From assembly GCA_963920575.1 (NCBI GenBank), contig OY986968.1, forward strand, positions 9,975,485-10,039,484: a stretch of 64,000 nucleotides of DNA. Direction: 5' to 3'. Both the position numbers and the translations under genes were made by a program. Within the stretch, counting starts at the first letter, position 1. The number at the start of each line of letters is the position of its first letter. The notes beneath the pieces are model-generated. The model was given only the letters and a program-made list of their open reading frames with translations, had not been told where the DNA came from and ran no database searches. This stretch comes from Narthecium ossifragum. Taxonomy: Eukaryota; Streptophyta; Magnoliopsida; Dioscoreales; Nartheciaceae. This document shows positions 33,243 through 45,568 of this stretch, in pieces.

Positions 33243-34760
33243 TGTCGCGCCCCGACCCGCGAAAGCCCAACCGGGCCGGGCGACGCGAACCGGAACCTAA
33301 CACACTGTGGAAAATTTTTGGCGATGGTTCCCTCTAACCTATAGTCTCCCTAAGCAATTCATCAAAACACCCTCAATTAAAAAAACTACAATTTATAGAA
33401 ACCTCAAACTAAAGATTACAAATCCCAAATAAAATATACAAAACCTTGAAGAGGGAAAGATCAAGTAAGAACATTTAAACTCTCCCATAGGAGGCTAACT
33501 ATACAAGGGTTCTGGAAGGACAGATCACCACTCCTCCGACTCCGCCTGTTGCCGCCGCCCTGCCAACCAAATGCCCAGTAGGAGCCACTCGAGGCCGACG
33601 TGACCTATATAATCATCAAACAACAGGTGTATGAGTCATCTAGGCCTATAATCGAAATCAACCGTACACCACCATTCAAACCTGGTCCGAGCTACCCGAC
33701 CCCGGTCCTAGAGCTAAATTCGAGCTTCCAAGTCTCGGGACGACAACCCACAGATCGCCCACGCCCTAACCTTATGCTACTAATGCGCAACCAAAAAGCA
33801 TGCAATGAACATACGCATATAAGACAGATAAGCATGCAGCATATGTGATGATAACAAAGCAAGGTCTGGGCTCGGCACCCTGTCGGCCCGGGGTGGTGAA
33901 CTGGTATTTAAGGTCAAGAACTGCTACAGTGGTACCACCACCAACTGTCAGCCAGTTCACCAGCAACCTGCATTGGGAAACAGCTCCACAAACAACAGCT
34001 AACAAACCACACAGATAAGCCCTTAGCGCACGCCGGCATGCAAGACTAAGGAAAGTTGTAGGGCTACCCACCCACTTATTCTAAACATCCCAGGAGTCAT
34101 CACTCTCCTGGTTCACCATTACCCATCATTATAGGGCTAACATGCTTAAGAATATGTACCAGTTTATAAGGCGGTAAGAAAACCGCATAATGAAGCCCCG
34201 CGGGCAGAAACCATTAAAAACTCTTCCCTACCACACGAGGGATCGATCCTCTCCAGAGGAAGGATCCATCACCCTCGTAAATGGGAAGATTCAGCCCCTG
34301 TCAAGCTACAAAGGATCGATCCTCCCTCCATGAAGATCGATTACCAAGCCAAAGGATCGATCTTCCATCCAGAAAGATCGATCACCTTCGTAACCAAGGA
34401 CTCGCCCATGCCAGCCAAGGAACATGATCGATCATCTCCAACCAGATGATCGATCCTTCTCAGGCTAGGCATGACCAACCCAGGGGGATCGATCATTCCT
34501 CGAGAATGATCCATCCTGATGGGTTCTCCGGCGACCAGACGGAGAGAAATACCGTCGGAAAGCTCCACCAAATCTCGCAAAACCTTGAGATCTGGTAGTA
34601 CAAAGGACCACGAGTTCAAAACCGGTAAGCAAGCTCAAAACCATCCAACATGCAGCAAGATCTAAGCAAAACAAACCACAAACAACTCAAATCTCACAAA
34701 ACCAGAAAAGCAAGTAGGTAGGATCCCTACCTAGACTAGAGCAGCTTCAATCCCAGCTGC

Positions 34761-36223
34761 TGATGTGCTGTCGCAGACACTCAAAAATAAAACCAATACT
34801 CGTTAAAATAAATGTAGTAGTGCGAGTACGAGTCGATCCCACGAAGAGTGTTTAGCCTAGTTTTGTGCTTAGTGAACAGAGATAGGGGGGTTTTAAACGT
34901 GAGGAAAACAGTAAAGAAATAATCTAAAGCGAAGAAACGAGTTAAATCAAGAGAACAAACCTTGGTCTGAGTCAACATCCACCATCGGAATCCAACAACT
35001 GATCATCGATGCAAGTATCAACCAATTTATACCATGAATATTCACCGTTCGAATTAAATTCGAATCTCTCCTCGATCATAGTTAATTAGAAACAAGCGAT
35101 CTAATCAACCCTAATTACTAAACAACCTAAGACACGCGCTGTAGATTTAATCTAGTAGCAGCGTTAAGAATAGGGAGATCGATGAAGCTAAACAACACAA
35201 GCACAAGCGGATGCATTTAATCTAATCAAATATTCTTCCTAAGACCTAACAATCTCTGAAACGCAGTAGATTATTAAACCCAAGTTACTTCGCAGATTAG
35301 AGGGATCAAACAATTCCGGATTTGATATCAAACCTAGCAGTAGATCATCATGAATAATAAACTAGTAGGCCTCCTAGCAATTAGACAAGACAATCATGAA
35401 GATTTAATCTCAGAAGAACATTCAATACTCATGTATAAACTGAACAATAAAAATAAATTAGATCTCACAGTTTCATTAATTCCGAGGTTTCAGTCTCCTC
35501 GACCAAGGATCAAGATTTAGCCACGCAGGGCCATGAATAAAAGAGAAAAGAAAAAATGGAGGAGAAGAAGATCCACGTATCCAAGAGAGAGGGAAGAAGA
35601 TCTGTCCACCAGCCCTTAGAGAGGTCCCTTTTTCCGAGAGTAGCAGAGAGGGAAAGAGAGAGGACGGGTGAGAGTCCTTGCTGGCCTCCTCTCCCTTCCT
35701 TCTTTATTCCTCCCAGCCATTTTTCCTAAAGTGTCCACCCTTTCTTCCATTAACCACATGCCAATCCCACTAATCAAGGAAAGATCAAATAAACTCCTAA
35801 TATAACTAGGAAATGTGGTGCTCCCAGCTGGGATCTTCATGAATCAAATCTGGACTCCAAAAATGAATCTCGTCCAACCCAAGTGCAGGTGCAGCAATTC
35901 CGAGTCTGATGGCTTCATCAATTTTTCTGTCTTTATTCAGCCTGAATCAGCAAAAACTCCAAACATCAAAGTCGTAGAGCTCTTCCTTAGCTTTCCAACA
36001 CATCCTAGATCATCCCAATCAGAGTTTGTATGAAGAAGTTATGTTCAAATTACTAACTTCTGTGCAGAATGTCTAGAATTGCTCAATTAGCTTTGTTTTG
36101 CACTTTAGGTCTTCAATTGTATCCTAAATCAAAATATAAGAATAATAAGTATATTTAGGCACAAAATAAGTACAGAAGACTAAACATTAAGGAATAAAAA
36201 TATAACATTATGCATCATTATCA
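34761..36223 (-). repeat. Element F 3' LTR
   Basis: 1463 bp, the same length as the 5' LTR with no indels noticed. Starts (minus) TGATAATGATGCATAATG and ends GCGACAGCACATCA, followed by the GCTGC duplication. Confidence 0.9.
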
Positions 36224-37736
36224 AATTCCCCCACACTTAGCTTTTGCTCGTCCTCGGGCAAAACTTAAAATCACTGTACTCAACATATCAAGGTTGCAAC
36301 GCCATCAACAAAGAACAATCAAGCTCTTCACAATTCATAACACGTCATGAACAGCATTTTTAGACAACTCAAGAGTCAATCAGTAAGCATTTTCACTTGA
36401 ATATGGAGCAAAATAAATGAGTAGACCTCACGGAAGTTAACACTCAACTCTCATGTGTTTGAAGGGTATGTATTTCACTCAAATTCATTCCAATGAAAAT
36501 GATCTACCATAAGCTTGCATATCTTCTCATTCTCCACCACTAGAATCACATGCATAACACAAATCATAAGTACTTCAAAAGGTTGTAATGGGGTCCAGGA
36601 TTAAGGTGGGAAATATTTGAGAATTTAGCTCAAAAGCCAATGGAACTAATGGAGCAAAAATGCATCAATAAGACATGTACAACCAATCACTCAATTCAGC
36701 AACTTCTTCAATTTGACTTCAACATACTCAAACAGTATAACATTACGACCTTGACAAAGAGATTGTTCAAAGGAATACTTTTTAACTGAAGTAGTGAACA
36801 ATCTTTTGCAAAAACTTCCACCTTTGTAGAGATCATACATAAACATACCCCTTTCTTGGAGTATTAGGAGGATTCATAAACACATTTTGTAACATGAGAC
36901 ACAATTTCCTCCTTCACTTTCTTTTCTTCTTTTCTTTTTTTTTCTTTCTTTTTTTTTCAGAAACAACATACTCACAAATTAAGTATGAAAAATATACTCC
37001 ACTTCACCAATCAAAACCATACCACGATCCGAACACCCCCACACTTGAACTTTTGCACACATACATGTCATAATGATGATCAATGCTCCACTAGTTTTAT
37101 GGCTTGGGTAACGGAAATATTTTTTTTTTTTCAGGTTTAGAGCTTGTAATGTGGGTTAACAATGAAGTCAATAAAGCTCAAAGGTGTTTAGCAAAAGAAA
37201 AAATTAATTGCAAGGTAGGCTATTTGGCTTATGTAGCTTAAGACAAAAAATGGCCTTAATCATGTTCATGTCTGCATGTGTCAATGTGACCTCGAATAGA
37301 ATCAACGCAAGTTCTAGAGAAACAAATCCATGAAAGAATATCTCTCATGAAAGAAAATAGTGAGACTGATATGAATGTGTCAGTCTAAAGGCTCAAAATC
37401 TCACCAGCTTTTGTCTACTCATTTAGTCACTACCATTTCAAGGAAAATAACTCAACTAATTAATTCCAAGTCACAAAATTACCCATTCAATCATGTTATG
37501 AATATGTCAAACTTAACTAATTCTTGCTCATGGCATATGCAACCTAGATTTCCTAGATCTCCTCCCCCACACTTGAAACTGACATTGTCCTCAATGTAAG
37601 GTGGAATGCAAAGAAAAGCAAAAATATCTAAAATTGAAATGCGAAAATAAAAAGAGAAAGGAACGAACTCCCCTTGGGTTGCCTCCCAAGCAGCACCTTT
37701 GTTTATTGTCATTGGCTCGACTTCATGCTTTCTTCT
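36224..37736 (-). other. Element F 3' noncoding region and PPT
   Basis: 46 nt after the integrase stop (minus) is CTTGGG-AGGCAA-CCCAAG (37690-37673), then ACATTG-AGGA-CAATGT (37596-37581), then a G-tract (GTGTGGGGGAG at 37571-37561). Oligo-A/purine runs (minus) lie near 36955-36920 and 37130. The PPT is TAAGTGTGGGGGAAT (about 36240-36225) beside the 3' LTR. I find no clear copy of the AGTAACCGGG module seen in B, C and E. Confidence 0.7.
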
Positions 37737-40700
37737 TCAATCAGTATAAGTTGGCTCCTCAAGGTCCAATTTTTCCAACTTTTCTGTTGGAACGCTTTCA
37801 TAGAAAGGTTTAAGTCGATGGCCATTCACCGTAAACATTTTGGAAGTGGCTAAACTTTGAATTTCAACTGCACCATGAGAAAAAACATTAGTAACAATAA
37901 AAGGTCCAATCCAACGAGAACGCAACTTACCTGGAAACAAACGTAAGCGTGATTGGTAAAGGAAAACTTTTTAACCAACTTTAAACTCCTTTCTAGAGAT
38001 CATCTTATCATGAAAAGCTTTTGTCTTTTCCTTGTAAATCCTAGCGCTCTCATAGGCATCGTTGTGAATTTCCTCTAATTCTTGTAGTTGTAACTTCCTG
38101 TGTTCTCCACTCTCATCCATCTTCATGTTAATGCTCTTGATAGCCCAATAAGCCTTATGTTCTAACTCAACTGGAAGGTGACATGGTTTCCCAAATACCA
38201 AGCGATAAGGTGACATTTTGAAACAACTTTAGAATTCCAAACCTGTCTTTTGACAATTCTTATTAGAGCTCTTGGAATTCCAAACCTGGATAATATGTTA
38301 GACTTGATAAAATCTGCAACAACTTTAGAATCATCAGTCCTTGTAGCTTTAGCCTCTACCCATTTTGAAACATAATCAACAGCAAGTAGAATATAAACAT
38401 AACCAAAAGATATAGGGAACGGACCCATGAAATCGATGCCCCAAACATCGAAAATTTCACAAAATAATATGGGGGTTTGTGGCATCTCATTTCGTTGGGA
38501 TATATTACCTGTCTTTTGACAATTCTCGCATGACTTACAAAGAGAGTATGAATCTCGAAATAAAGAAGGCCAATAGAAACCACATTCTAACACTTTTCTT
38601 GCCGTTCACTTAACTCCAAAGTGACCTCCACAAGCGTAAGAATGACAAAAAGTGAGTATAGAAATAATTTCATTTTCAGGAACGCACCTTCTTATTACTT
38701 GATCTGCACAATGCTTCCATAAATATGGGTCATCCCACACATAGTATTTGGCATCACTTTTAATCTTATCTCTTTGAGCCTTAGACAAATCAGAAGGTAA
38801 CATATTAGTAACCAAATAATTCACAATATTTGCATACCAAGGTAATGTCACAGTTGCAGAGAACAATTGTTCATCAGGGAATGTTTCCTGCAGACGCAGT
38901 TCATCCCTCACATGAACTAATCGACTCAGATGATTTGCAACCTGATTTTCTGTTCCTCTTTTGTCTTTTATCTCCAAATCAAATTCACTCAAGAGAAGTA
39001 TCCATCGTATTAATCTCGGCTTTGCCTCCTTCTTCGTCATTAAATAACGAAGGGCTGCATGATCAGAGTAAACAATGACTTTAGTACCAAGTAAATAAGA
39101 ACGAAATTTTTCTAAAGCAAACACAACGGCTAAAAGTTCTTTTTCAGTTGTAGAATAATTTCTCTGGGCATCATCCATAGTCTTGGAAGCATAGTAAATT
39201 GCATGAGAAGCTCTTCCAATCTTTTGACCCAAAACTGCACCTACTGCATAATCACTTGCGTCACACATTATTTCGAAAGGAACGCTCCAGTCAGGGGGCT
39301 AAATAACTGGAGTTGAAGTCAATAATTCTTTCAGTTTATCAAATGCCTCTTTGCATGCATCATCGAATTCAAAAATCTTATCCTTTTGTAACAACGTGCA
39401 TAGCGGTAATGCTATTTTGGAGAAGTCCTTGATGAATCTTCGGTAAAAACCTGCATGTCCAAGAAAAGAACGAACTTCCCGCACACTAGTGGGATAAGGT
39501 AAAGATTGAATGACATCAACTTTAGCTTTATCAACTTCAATTCCTTTAGATGAAACAACATGACCCAAAACTATACCTTGTTCAACCATGAAATGACATT
39601 TCTCAGAATTTAACACAAGGCTAGTTTCTATGGATCTTTGAAGAACAAGTGTAAGGTTATGCAAACAATTATCAAAGCAGTTTCCATTAACTGTGAAATC
39701 ATCCATAAAGACTTCTATGATATGTTCAATATAATCTGAAAATATACTAACCATACACCTTTGGAAAGTAGCTAGGGCATTGCAAAGGCCAAAAGGCATG
39801 TGACGATATGCAAAAGTTCCGAATGGGCATGTGAACGTCGTCTTTTCCTGATCTTCACGGGCAATTGCAATCTGAAAATAACCTGAATAGCCATCAAGAA
39901 AACAATAATAAGAATGACCAGCTAATCTTTCAAGCATCTGATCAATAAAAGGTAAAGGGAAGTGGTCCTTGCGGGTTATAGCATTTAATTTTCTATAATC
40001 TAAACAAACCCTCCACCCATTCTGAACACGGGTGGTAACTAACTCATCCTTTTGATTTTTCACCACAGTTATTCCTGTCTTTTTAGGAACCACTTGAACT
40101 GGACTAACCCAAGTGCTATTCGAAATAGGATAGATCACTCCAACTTCAAGAAGTTTGAGGATCTCCTTCTTTACTACATCCATCATGGGCGGGTTTAACC
40201 TTCTTTGTGGTTGGCGGGAAGGTTTTACTCCCTCATCAAGCAAGATACGATGCATGCATGTACTCGGGCTGATTCCCTTGATGTCTGCAATTGTCCAACC
40301 AATAGCTGTCTTATGCTTCTTAAGAACCTGCACAAGTTTCTCTTCCTGTGGTGCACTAAGGTTATTGGAGATAATCACTGGTAACACTCCTTCATCTCCA
40401 ACAAAAGCATATTTAAGATGATTAGGAAGAGGTTTCAGATCTGGAATAGGTGCTTACAATACAGAAGGTAATGATTTCTCATTAGAAACAGGTAATGGAC
40501 TATAAGAATCGTTACCTGATTGTTGAATTATCGAAAAATCATTCAGTGTTGCAACAGTTTCCTGCAAATTAGTACTCAAAGCTAGCTCCTTATTTTCTTC
40601 CTCAAGAGATTTGCTAATAGCCACTTCCAATTCATCTTTTTCACTAAGTTCAAAGACTTCCTGTGATAAATAATCAATCACATCAATTGAATACACTGAA

Positions 40701-41639
40701 CAATCATCAGCAGGATATTTCATGGCATCATAAATATTAAACTTAACAGTTTCACCATCAAATTCCATGGTAAGTGTGCCACTATAGACATCTATCTTAG
40801 TCTTGGATGTCTTCAAGAAAGGTCTTCTCAACAAAATAGGAGTAGTTTGATCACCATTCTCCATATCAAGCACATAAAAATCAGTAGGGAAAACTAAATC
40901 ATTGACTTGCACAAGAATATCTTCAACTACACCTTTAGGATAGGCGTTAGATCTGTCAGTCAATTGAATCACAACACCAGTTTCATTCAAAGGTCCAAGT
41001 TTTAAAGAAGAATATATAGAATATGGCATGACATTGATAGAAGCTCCCAAATCTAACATGGCTTTCTCAAATTTGGTGTTACCAATTGTACATGGGATAG
41101 TAAACATAACTGGATCCCTACACTTTGTAGGAATTTTTCTTTGAAGAATTGCAGAAACATTTTCCCCTACTTTCACCTTCTCACATCCTTTAAGTTTCTG
41201 CTTCCTCTTAATTGTGCACAATTCTTTCAAGAATTTAGCATAACGAGGTACTTGTTTAAGAGCATCTAAGAGTGGAATATTTACCTCGCATCGGCGAAAA
41301 GTCTCATATAGATCTGAATTCATCTCATATTTCTTTGATTCTGTCAAAGCCTGAGGAAAAGGAGGTACAGGTTTATAATCAGAAAGAGGTGGAAACTTAC
41401 GTTTAGGTACGTCGTTGTCATCGGGAAAGATTTTATCTGCGACAATATTTTGCTCTTTTTCTTGCGGTAACGATGTAGTGACTTCTTTTGTTGGAAGCTC
41501 AACTTCTTTACCACTTCTCAAAATAATTGCACTTGCATTCTCTCTTGGATTTACTACCGTTTGAGAGGGTAATTTTCTCGAATTTTGCGCCTCCAGCTTG
41601 CTAATTGCCGACGCCATCTGGCCTACCTGATACTCCAAC
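37737..41639 (-). pseudogene. Element F Pol (protease, RT, RNase H, integrase), interrupted
   Basis: Same frame as gag down to the integrase. Protease site MLDLGASINVMPYS (about 41060-41020); RT with a FMDD catalytic box (FMDDFTV, about 39700) in place of YMDD; RNase [11 protein letters not shown] (39268 on), TEKELLA and SDHAAL; integrase zinc finger [19 protein letters not shown]; first Asp in GIDFMGPF. Stops: TAA 40454-40456, TAG 39299-39301, TGA 38606-38608. At about 38215-38290 the core is rearranged: the frame leaves after RFGIPRALI, the second Asp and the Glu region is deleted, and the C-terminal part ([14 protein letters not shown], then LRSRWIGPF) resumes two bases out of phase; a further stop is near 37970. 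Confidence 0.85.
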
Positions 41640-42940
41640 CTTTGAATACTAGCCTTCGTCTCCTGTTGAAATTGCGAAGTATTAGTAGCAAGAGATTGAA
41701 CTATATCTTCTAAAGAAATACCAGAATTTGGAGTTGGGTTTGGTTGTGGTCTCGGGGGGTATGGCTGTCTATATTGTTGATATTGCTATCCAGTCGGGCG
41801 AAATTGAGTTGTAGGCTGATTTACTTGTGGATGTCCATAGTTGAGATTGGGGTGATCCCTCCATCTCGGATTATACGTGTTTGAATAGGGATCATACTTC
41901 CTTTCCGGTGGTCCTGGGAAACTCCCCGCTGCATTTACTTATTCAATGGGTTCCTCTTGAAGAGTTGGGCACATATCAGTTGGATGTCCTGCCATCGAAC
42001 AAATCCCACAAACCTTCGCTGTTTGCATGTTACCTACAGCCATTTGACGAACAAGAGAAGTTAGACTTGCAATCTGTTGTTCAAGAGATGAGACATTTAC
42101 CTCATTAATATATTTTGAATAAGAATCAAGCCTAGTATTAAATTGTTGAGAATTAGCCGCCATATTTGCAATCAAGTTCCTCGTGGTTTCAGGAGTTTTA
42201 TCCACCAAAGCTCCTCCACTAGCGGCATCAATCATACTCCTGTCATTGGTTACTAAGCCCTCATAAAAATATTGGATAAGTAGTTGCTCACTAATTTAAT
42301 GGTGGGGACAGCTTGCACATAATTTATTAAAACGTTCCCAATATTCATGTAGAGATTCTCCATTATGTTGCCTTACACCACATATCTCTTTTCTAATGTT
42401 AGCCGCTCTTGAAGCTGGGAAATATTTCTCCTAAAACAACCTCTTCATCTCATTCCATGTGGTAATACTCCCAGATGGTAAATAATAAAGCCAATCCTTA
42501 GCCGAATCCTTCAAAGAAAACGGAAATGCTCTCAATTTGATTTGATCTTCAGTCACCCCCATGGGTTTCATACTTGTACACACAACATGAAGGTCTTTTA
42601 AATGCTTGTGAGGATCCTCACCTGAAAGTCCATGGAAAGTAGGTAAGAGATGTATTAGTCCAGATTTCAATTCAAAAGTAGTAGCAACATCCAAAGTAAG
42701 AAATGTAATGCATAAGGGTTGTTGATTCAAATCTGGGGCTGCAAGTTCTTTCAAAGTCCGATTTCCGGCCATGACTTCTTCTTCTAATTCAGAATCACTA
42801 GCAAATGGAGAATCAAGATCCAAGTCGTTCTCCTCAAAGTTTCTCCGAGCTTCCTTTCTCAACCTGCGCAAAGTTCTTTCTATTTCTGGATCATACTGCA
42901 AATTACCTTGATTAGAGGATTGAGTTGCAGTCATAAACAA
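41640..42940 (-). pseudogene. Element F Gag
   Basis: Starts MFMTATQSSNQ at 42940. The gag core reads GLIHLLPTFHGLSGEDPHKH, then AFPFSLKDSAKDWLYYL and MKRLF; then a TAG at 42431-42433. The same frame continues with a TAA near 42292, an ISEQLLIQYFYEGL stretch, a CCHC knuckle CGICSMAGHPTDMC (about 42000), a TAA at 41939-41941, the YNPRWRDHPNLNYG motif and a TAG near 41790. No frame change was found. The capsid/nucleocapsid function is inferred from the motifs; translation would stop after about 170 residues. Confidence 0.8.
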
Positions 42941-43539
42941 TCAAAAGAGGCCCTTGAAAACCATGAAGAAAAATCAGGCAAAATCTGGAATAGTGGAAAC
43001 AGAAAAGAAAAAAAAATGAAAATGAAAATAAACACAAAAATTGAGGTCAAGGAGAAGGGTTATCACAGGAGAAGGGTCGGATGAACAGGGTTGACTGGGT
43101 CAACCAGGTCTAGTCTGGCAAGGAGAATCCGACGGAGAGGAGTCTCCGGTGAGGGGTCTTCAGATCTAGGTTCACCGGTTCGGATTGACCGGAGGGTCAC
43201 CGGATCAGCGGAATCTGGGTCGTGATCGGCTCGAGGAAAGGTTGGGAGGGTGGTCGACGGAGACAAGAGAAGAAGGTGAGGGTAGGGAGGGAGATGAAGA
43301 TGGGAGCTCGGGTATGGGTAGATGGATGGGGTGGCTGAGATCGGGAAGGGGATCGGTAAGGAAGAGGAGCGGGGGCTTGGCCGCGACTTGGGGATGAGGA
43401 CTGGATGAGAAAAATTCAAAGAAGGCTGGAAAAACTCCTAAAAAGCAAGAAAAATCTTAATAAATTGGGAAAAATCCTAAAAATCAAGGGAAAACCTAAA
43501 ATAAGGATCACAATAAGCACAAAAATCAACGAGAAGCAC
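42941..43539 (-). other. Element F leader
   Basis: Untranslated leader between PBS and gag. On the minus strand it has a CT/CC-rich block (about 43419-43063) with a 118-codon Pro/Ser/Arg-rich frame. The composition resembles the C-rich block in element C (26960-27640) and the leader of K1. I do not accept the frame as a protein. Confidence 0.6.
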
Positions 43540-43557
43540 TCCCCGGCAACGGCGCCA
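43540..43557 (-). other. Element F primer binding site (tRNA-Asp, perfect)
   Basis: On the minus strand TGGCGCCGTTGCCGGGGA, all 18 bases complementary to the plant tRNA-Asp 3' end including CCA. It starts 5 bases inside the LTR border at 43563. Confidence 0.95.
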
Positions 43558-43562
43558 TAATT

Positions 43563-45025
43563 TGATGTGCTGTCGCAGGCACTCAAAAATAAAACCAATA
43601 CTCGTTAAAATAAATGTAGTAGTGCGAGTACGAGTCGATCCCACGAAGAGTGTTTAGCCTAGTTTTGTGCTTAGTGAACAAAGATAGGGGGGTTTTAAAC
43701 GTGAGGAAAACAGTAAAGAAATAATCTAAAGCGAAGAAACAAGTTAAATCAAGAGAACAAACCTTGGTCTGAGTCAACATCCACCATCGGAATCCAACAA
43801 CTGATCATCGATGCAAGTATCAACCAATTTATACCATGAATATTCACCGTTCGAATTAAATTCGAATCTCTCCTCGATCATAATTAATTAGAAACAAGCG
43901 ATCTAATCAACCCTAATTACTAAACAACATAAGACACGCGCTGTAGATTTAATCTAGTAGCAGCGTTAAGAATAGGGAGATCGATGAAGCTAAACAACAC
44001 AAGCACAAGCGGTTGCATTTAATCTAGTCAAATATTCTTCCTAAGACCTAACAATCTCTGAAACACAGTAGATTACTAAACCCTAGTTGCTTCGCAGATT
44101 AGAGGGATCAAATAATTCTGGATTTGATATCAAACCTAGCAGTAGATCATCATGAATAATAAACTAGTAGGCCTCCTAGCAATTAGACAAGACAATCATG
44201 AAGATTTAATCTCAGAAAAACATTCAATACTCATGTATAAACTGAACAATAAAAATAAATTAGATCTCACAGTTTCATTGATTCCGAGGTTTCAGTCTTC
44301 TCGACCAAGGATCAAGATTTAGCCACGCAGGGCCATGAATAAAAGAGAAAAGAAAAAATGGAGGAGAAGAAGATCCACGTATCCAAGAGAGAGGGAAGAA
44401 GATCTGTCCACCAGCCCTTAGAGAGGTCCCTTTTTCCGAGAGTAGCAGAGAGGGAAAGAGAGAGGACGGGTGAGAGTCCTTGCTGGCCTCCTCTCCCTTC
44501 CTTCTTTATTCCTCCCAGCCATTTTTCCTAAAGTGTCCACCCTTTCTTCCATTAACCACATGCCAATCCCACTAATCAAGGAAAGATCAAATAAACTCCA
44601 AATATAACTAGGAAATGTGGTGCTCCCAGCTGGGATCTTCATGAATCAAATCTGGACTCCAAAAATGAATCTCGTCCAACCCAAGTGTAGGTGCAGCAAT
44701 TCCGAGTCTGATGGCTTCATCAATTTTTCTGTCTTTATTCAGCCTGAATCAGCAAAAACTCCAAACATCAAAGTTGTAGAGCTCTTCCTTAGCTTTCCAA
44801 CACATCCTGGAACATCCCAATCAGAGTTTGTATGAAGAAGTTATCTTCAAATTACTAACTGCTGTGCAAAATGTCCAGAATTGCTCAATTAGCTTTGTTT
44901 TGCACTTTAGGTCTTCAATTGCATCCTAAATCAAAATATAAGAATAATAAGTATATTTAGGCACAAAATAAGTACAGAAGACTAAACATTAAGGAATAAA
45001 AATATAACATTATGCATCATCATCA
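43563..45025 (-). repeat. Element F 5' LTR
   Basis: On the minus strand it starts TGATGATGATGCATAATG and ends GCGACAGCACATCA. A 74-codon minus-strand frame (44642-44418) lies in a CT-rich stretch in both LTRs and is not considered a gene. Followed by five bases and the PBS. Confidence 0.9.
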
Positions 45026-45568
45026 GCTGCCAAGCCAACGATCGCCTTCAATCTCTTCCAAATCCTGCCAGATCTGAGCTCAAGAACGCGGATTTCAAAA
45101 GGATTGAAAGAAGAAAGTCACGTCCGTTATATAGACAAACGAACCGACTTTGAATGATCGATCATTCAACGAGGAATGATCGATCCTTCATGATGATCGC
45201 AACTCTCTGGCATCAGATGATCGATCCTTCCACCGAGGGAAAATTGATCATCACTCAATGATCGATCCTTCCTATGAGGGATGATCGATCATCTAGTCTA
45301 GATGATCGATCCTTCCAGCAAGGGAAGATCGATCACTTTGGTCCGGAAACTAGACTTGGGCTAGAACACAAACCCAATTCCATATCTTTCGATCCCGGAT
45401 CCACTAACCGTTCTAAACAAATATTATCACAAACACGGTAAGTGTGTGCACATTTGGGTGTGAAACAGACCGACAAGACACAATTTACCAAATTTCCCTT
45501 ACGAACCACAACGAGCCACAGGCCCGACCCAAGCGGTCGACCCAGGAGTAGAGGGGCAAGTCCTTACA

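Larger units (their letters stand above)
34761..45025 (-). mobile_element. Element F: complete minus-strand Athila-like Ty3/gypsy retrotransposon
   Basis: 10,265 bp with GCTGC on both sides (34756-34760, 45026-45030). The LTRs are 1463 bp each (43563-45025 is the 5' LTR, 34761-36223 the 3' LTR) and differ at about 27 sites by eye (about 1.8%; about 20 transitions to 7 transversions). With a commonly used grass rate of 1.3e-8 per site per year this is about 0.7 million years, a rough figure. Order on the minus strand: LTR, PBS (perfect), gag, protease, RT, RNase H, integrase, structured 3' region, PPT, LTR. The frame is broken by seven stops and an integrase rearrangement. Confidence 0.92.
33243..45568 (-). 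mobile_element. Solo LTR in element H (- strand), split by element F
   Basis: The outer parts 33243-34760 and 45031-45568 (about 2.06 kb together) form one minus-strand LTR: GTAAGGACTTGCC at the 45568 end and CGGGGCGCGACA at the 33243 end. It is the same family as 31222-33091. The left flank is CAGTA and the right flank TAGCG; the right copy looks shortened by 3 bases, so the duplication is imperfect. It has many GATCGATC hairpins (34240-34515 and 45153-45335) and a TATA-like TATATAA at about 45127-45134 (minus). Element F inserted here later. Confidence 0.75.
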
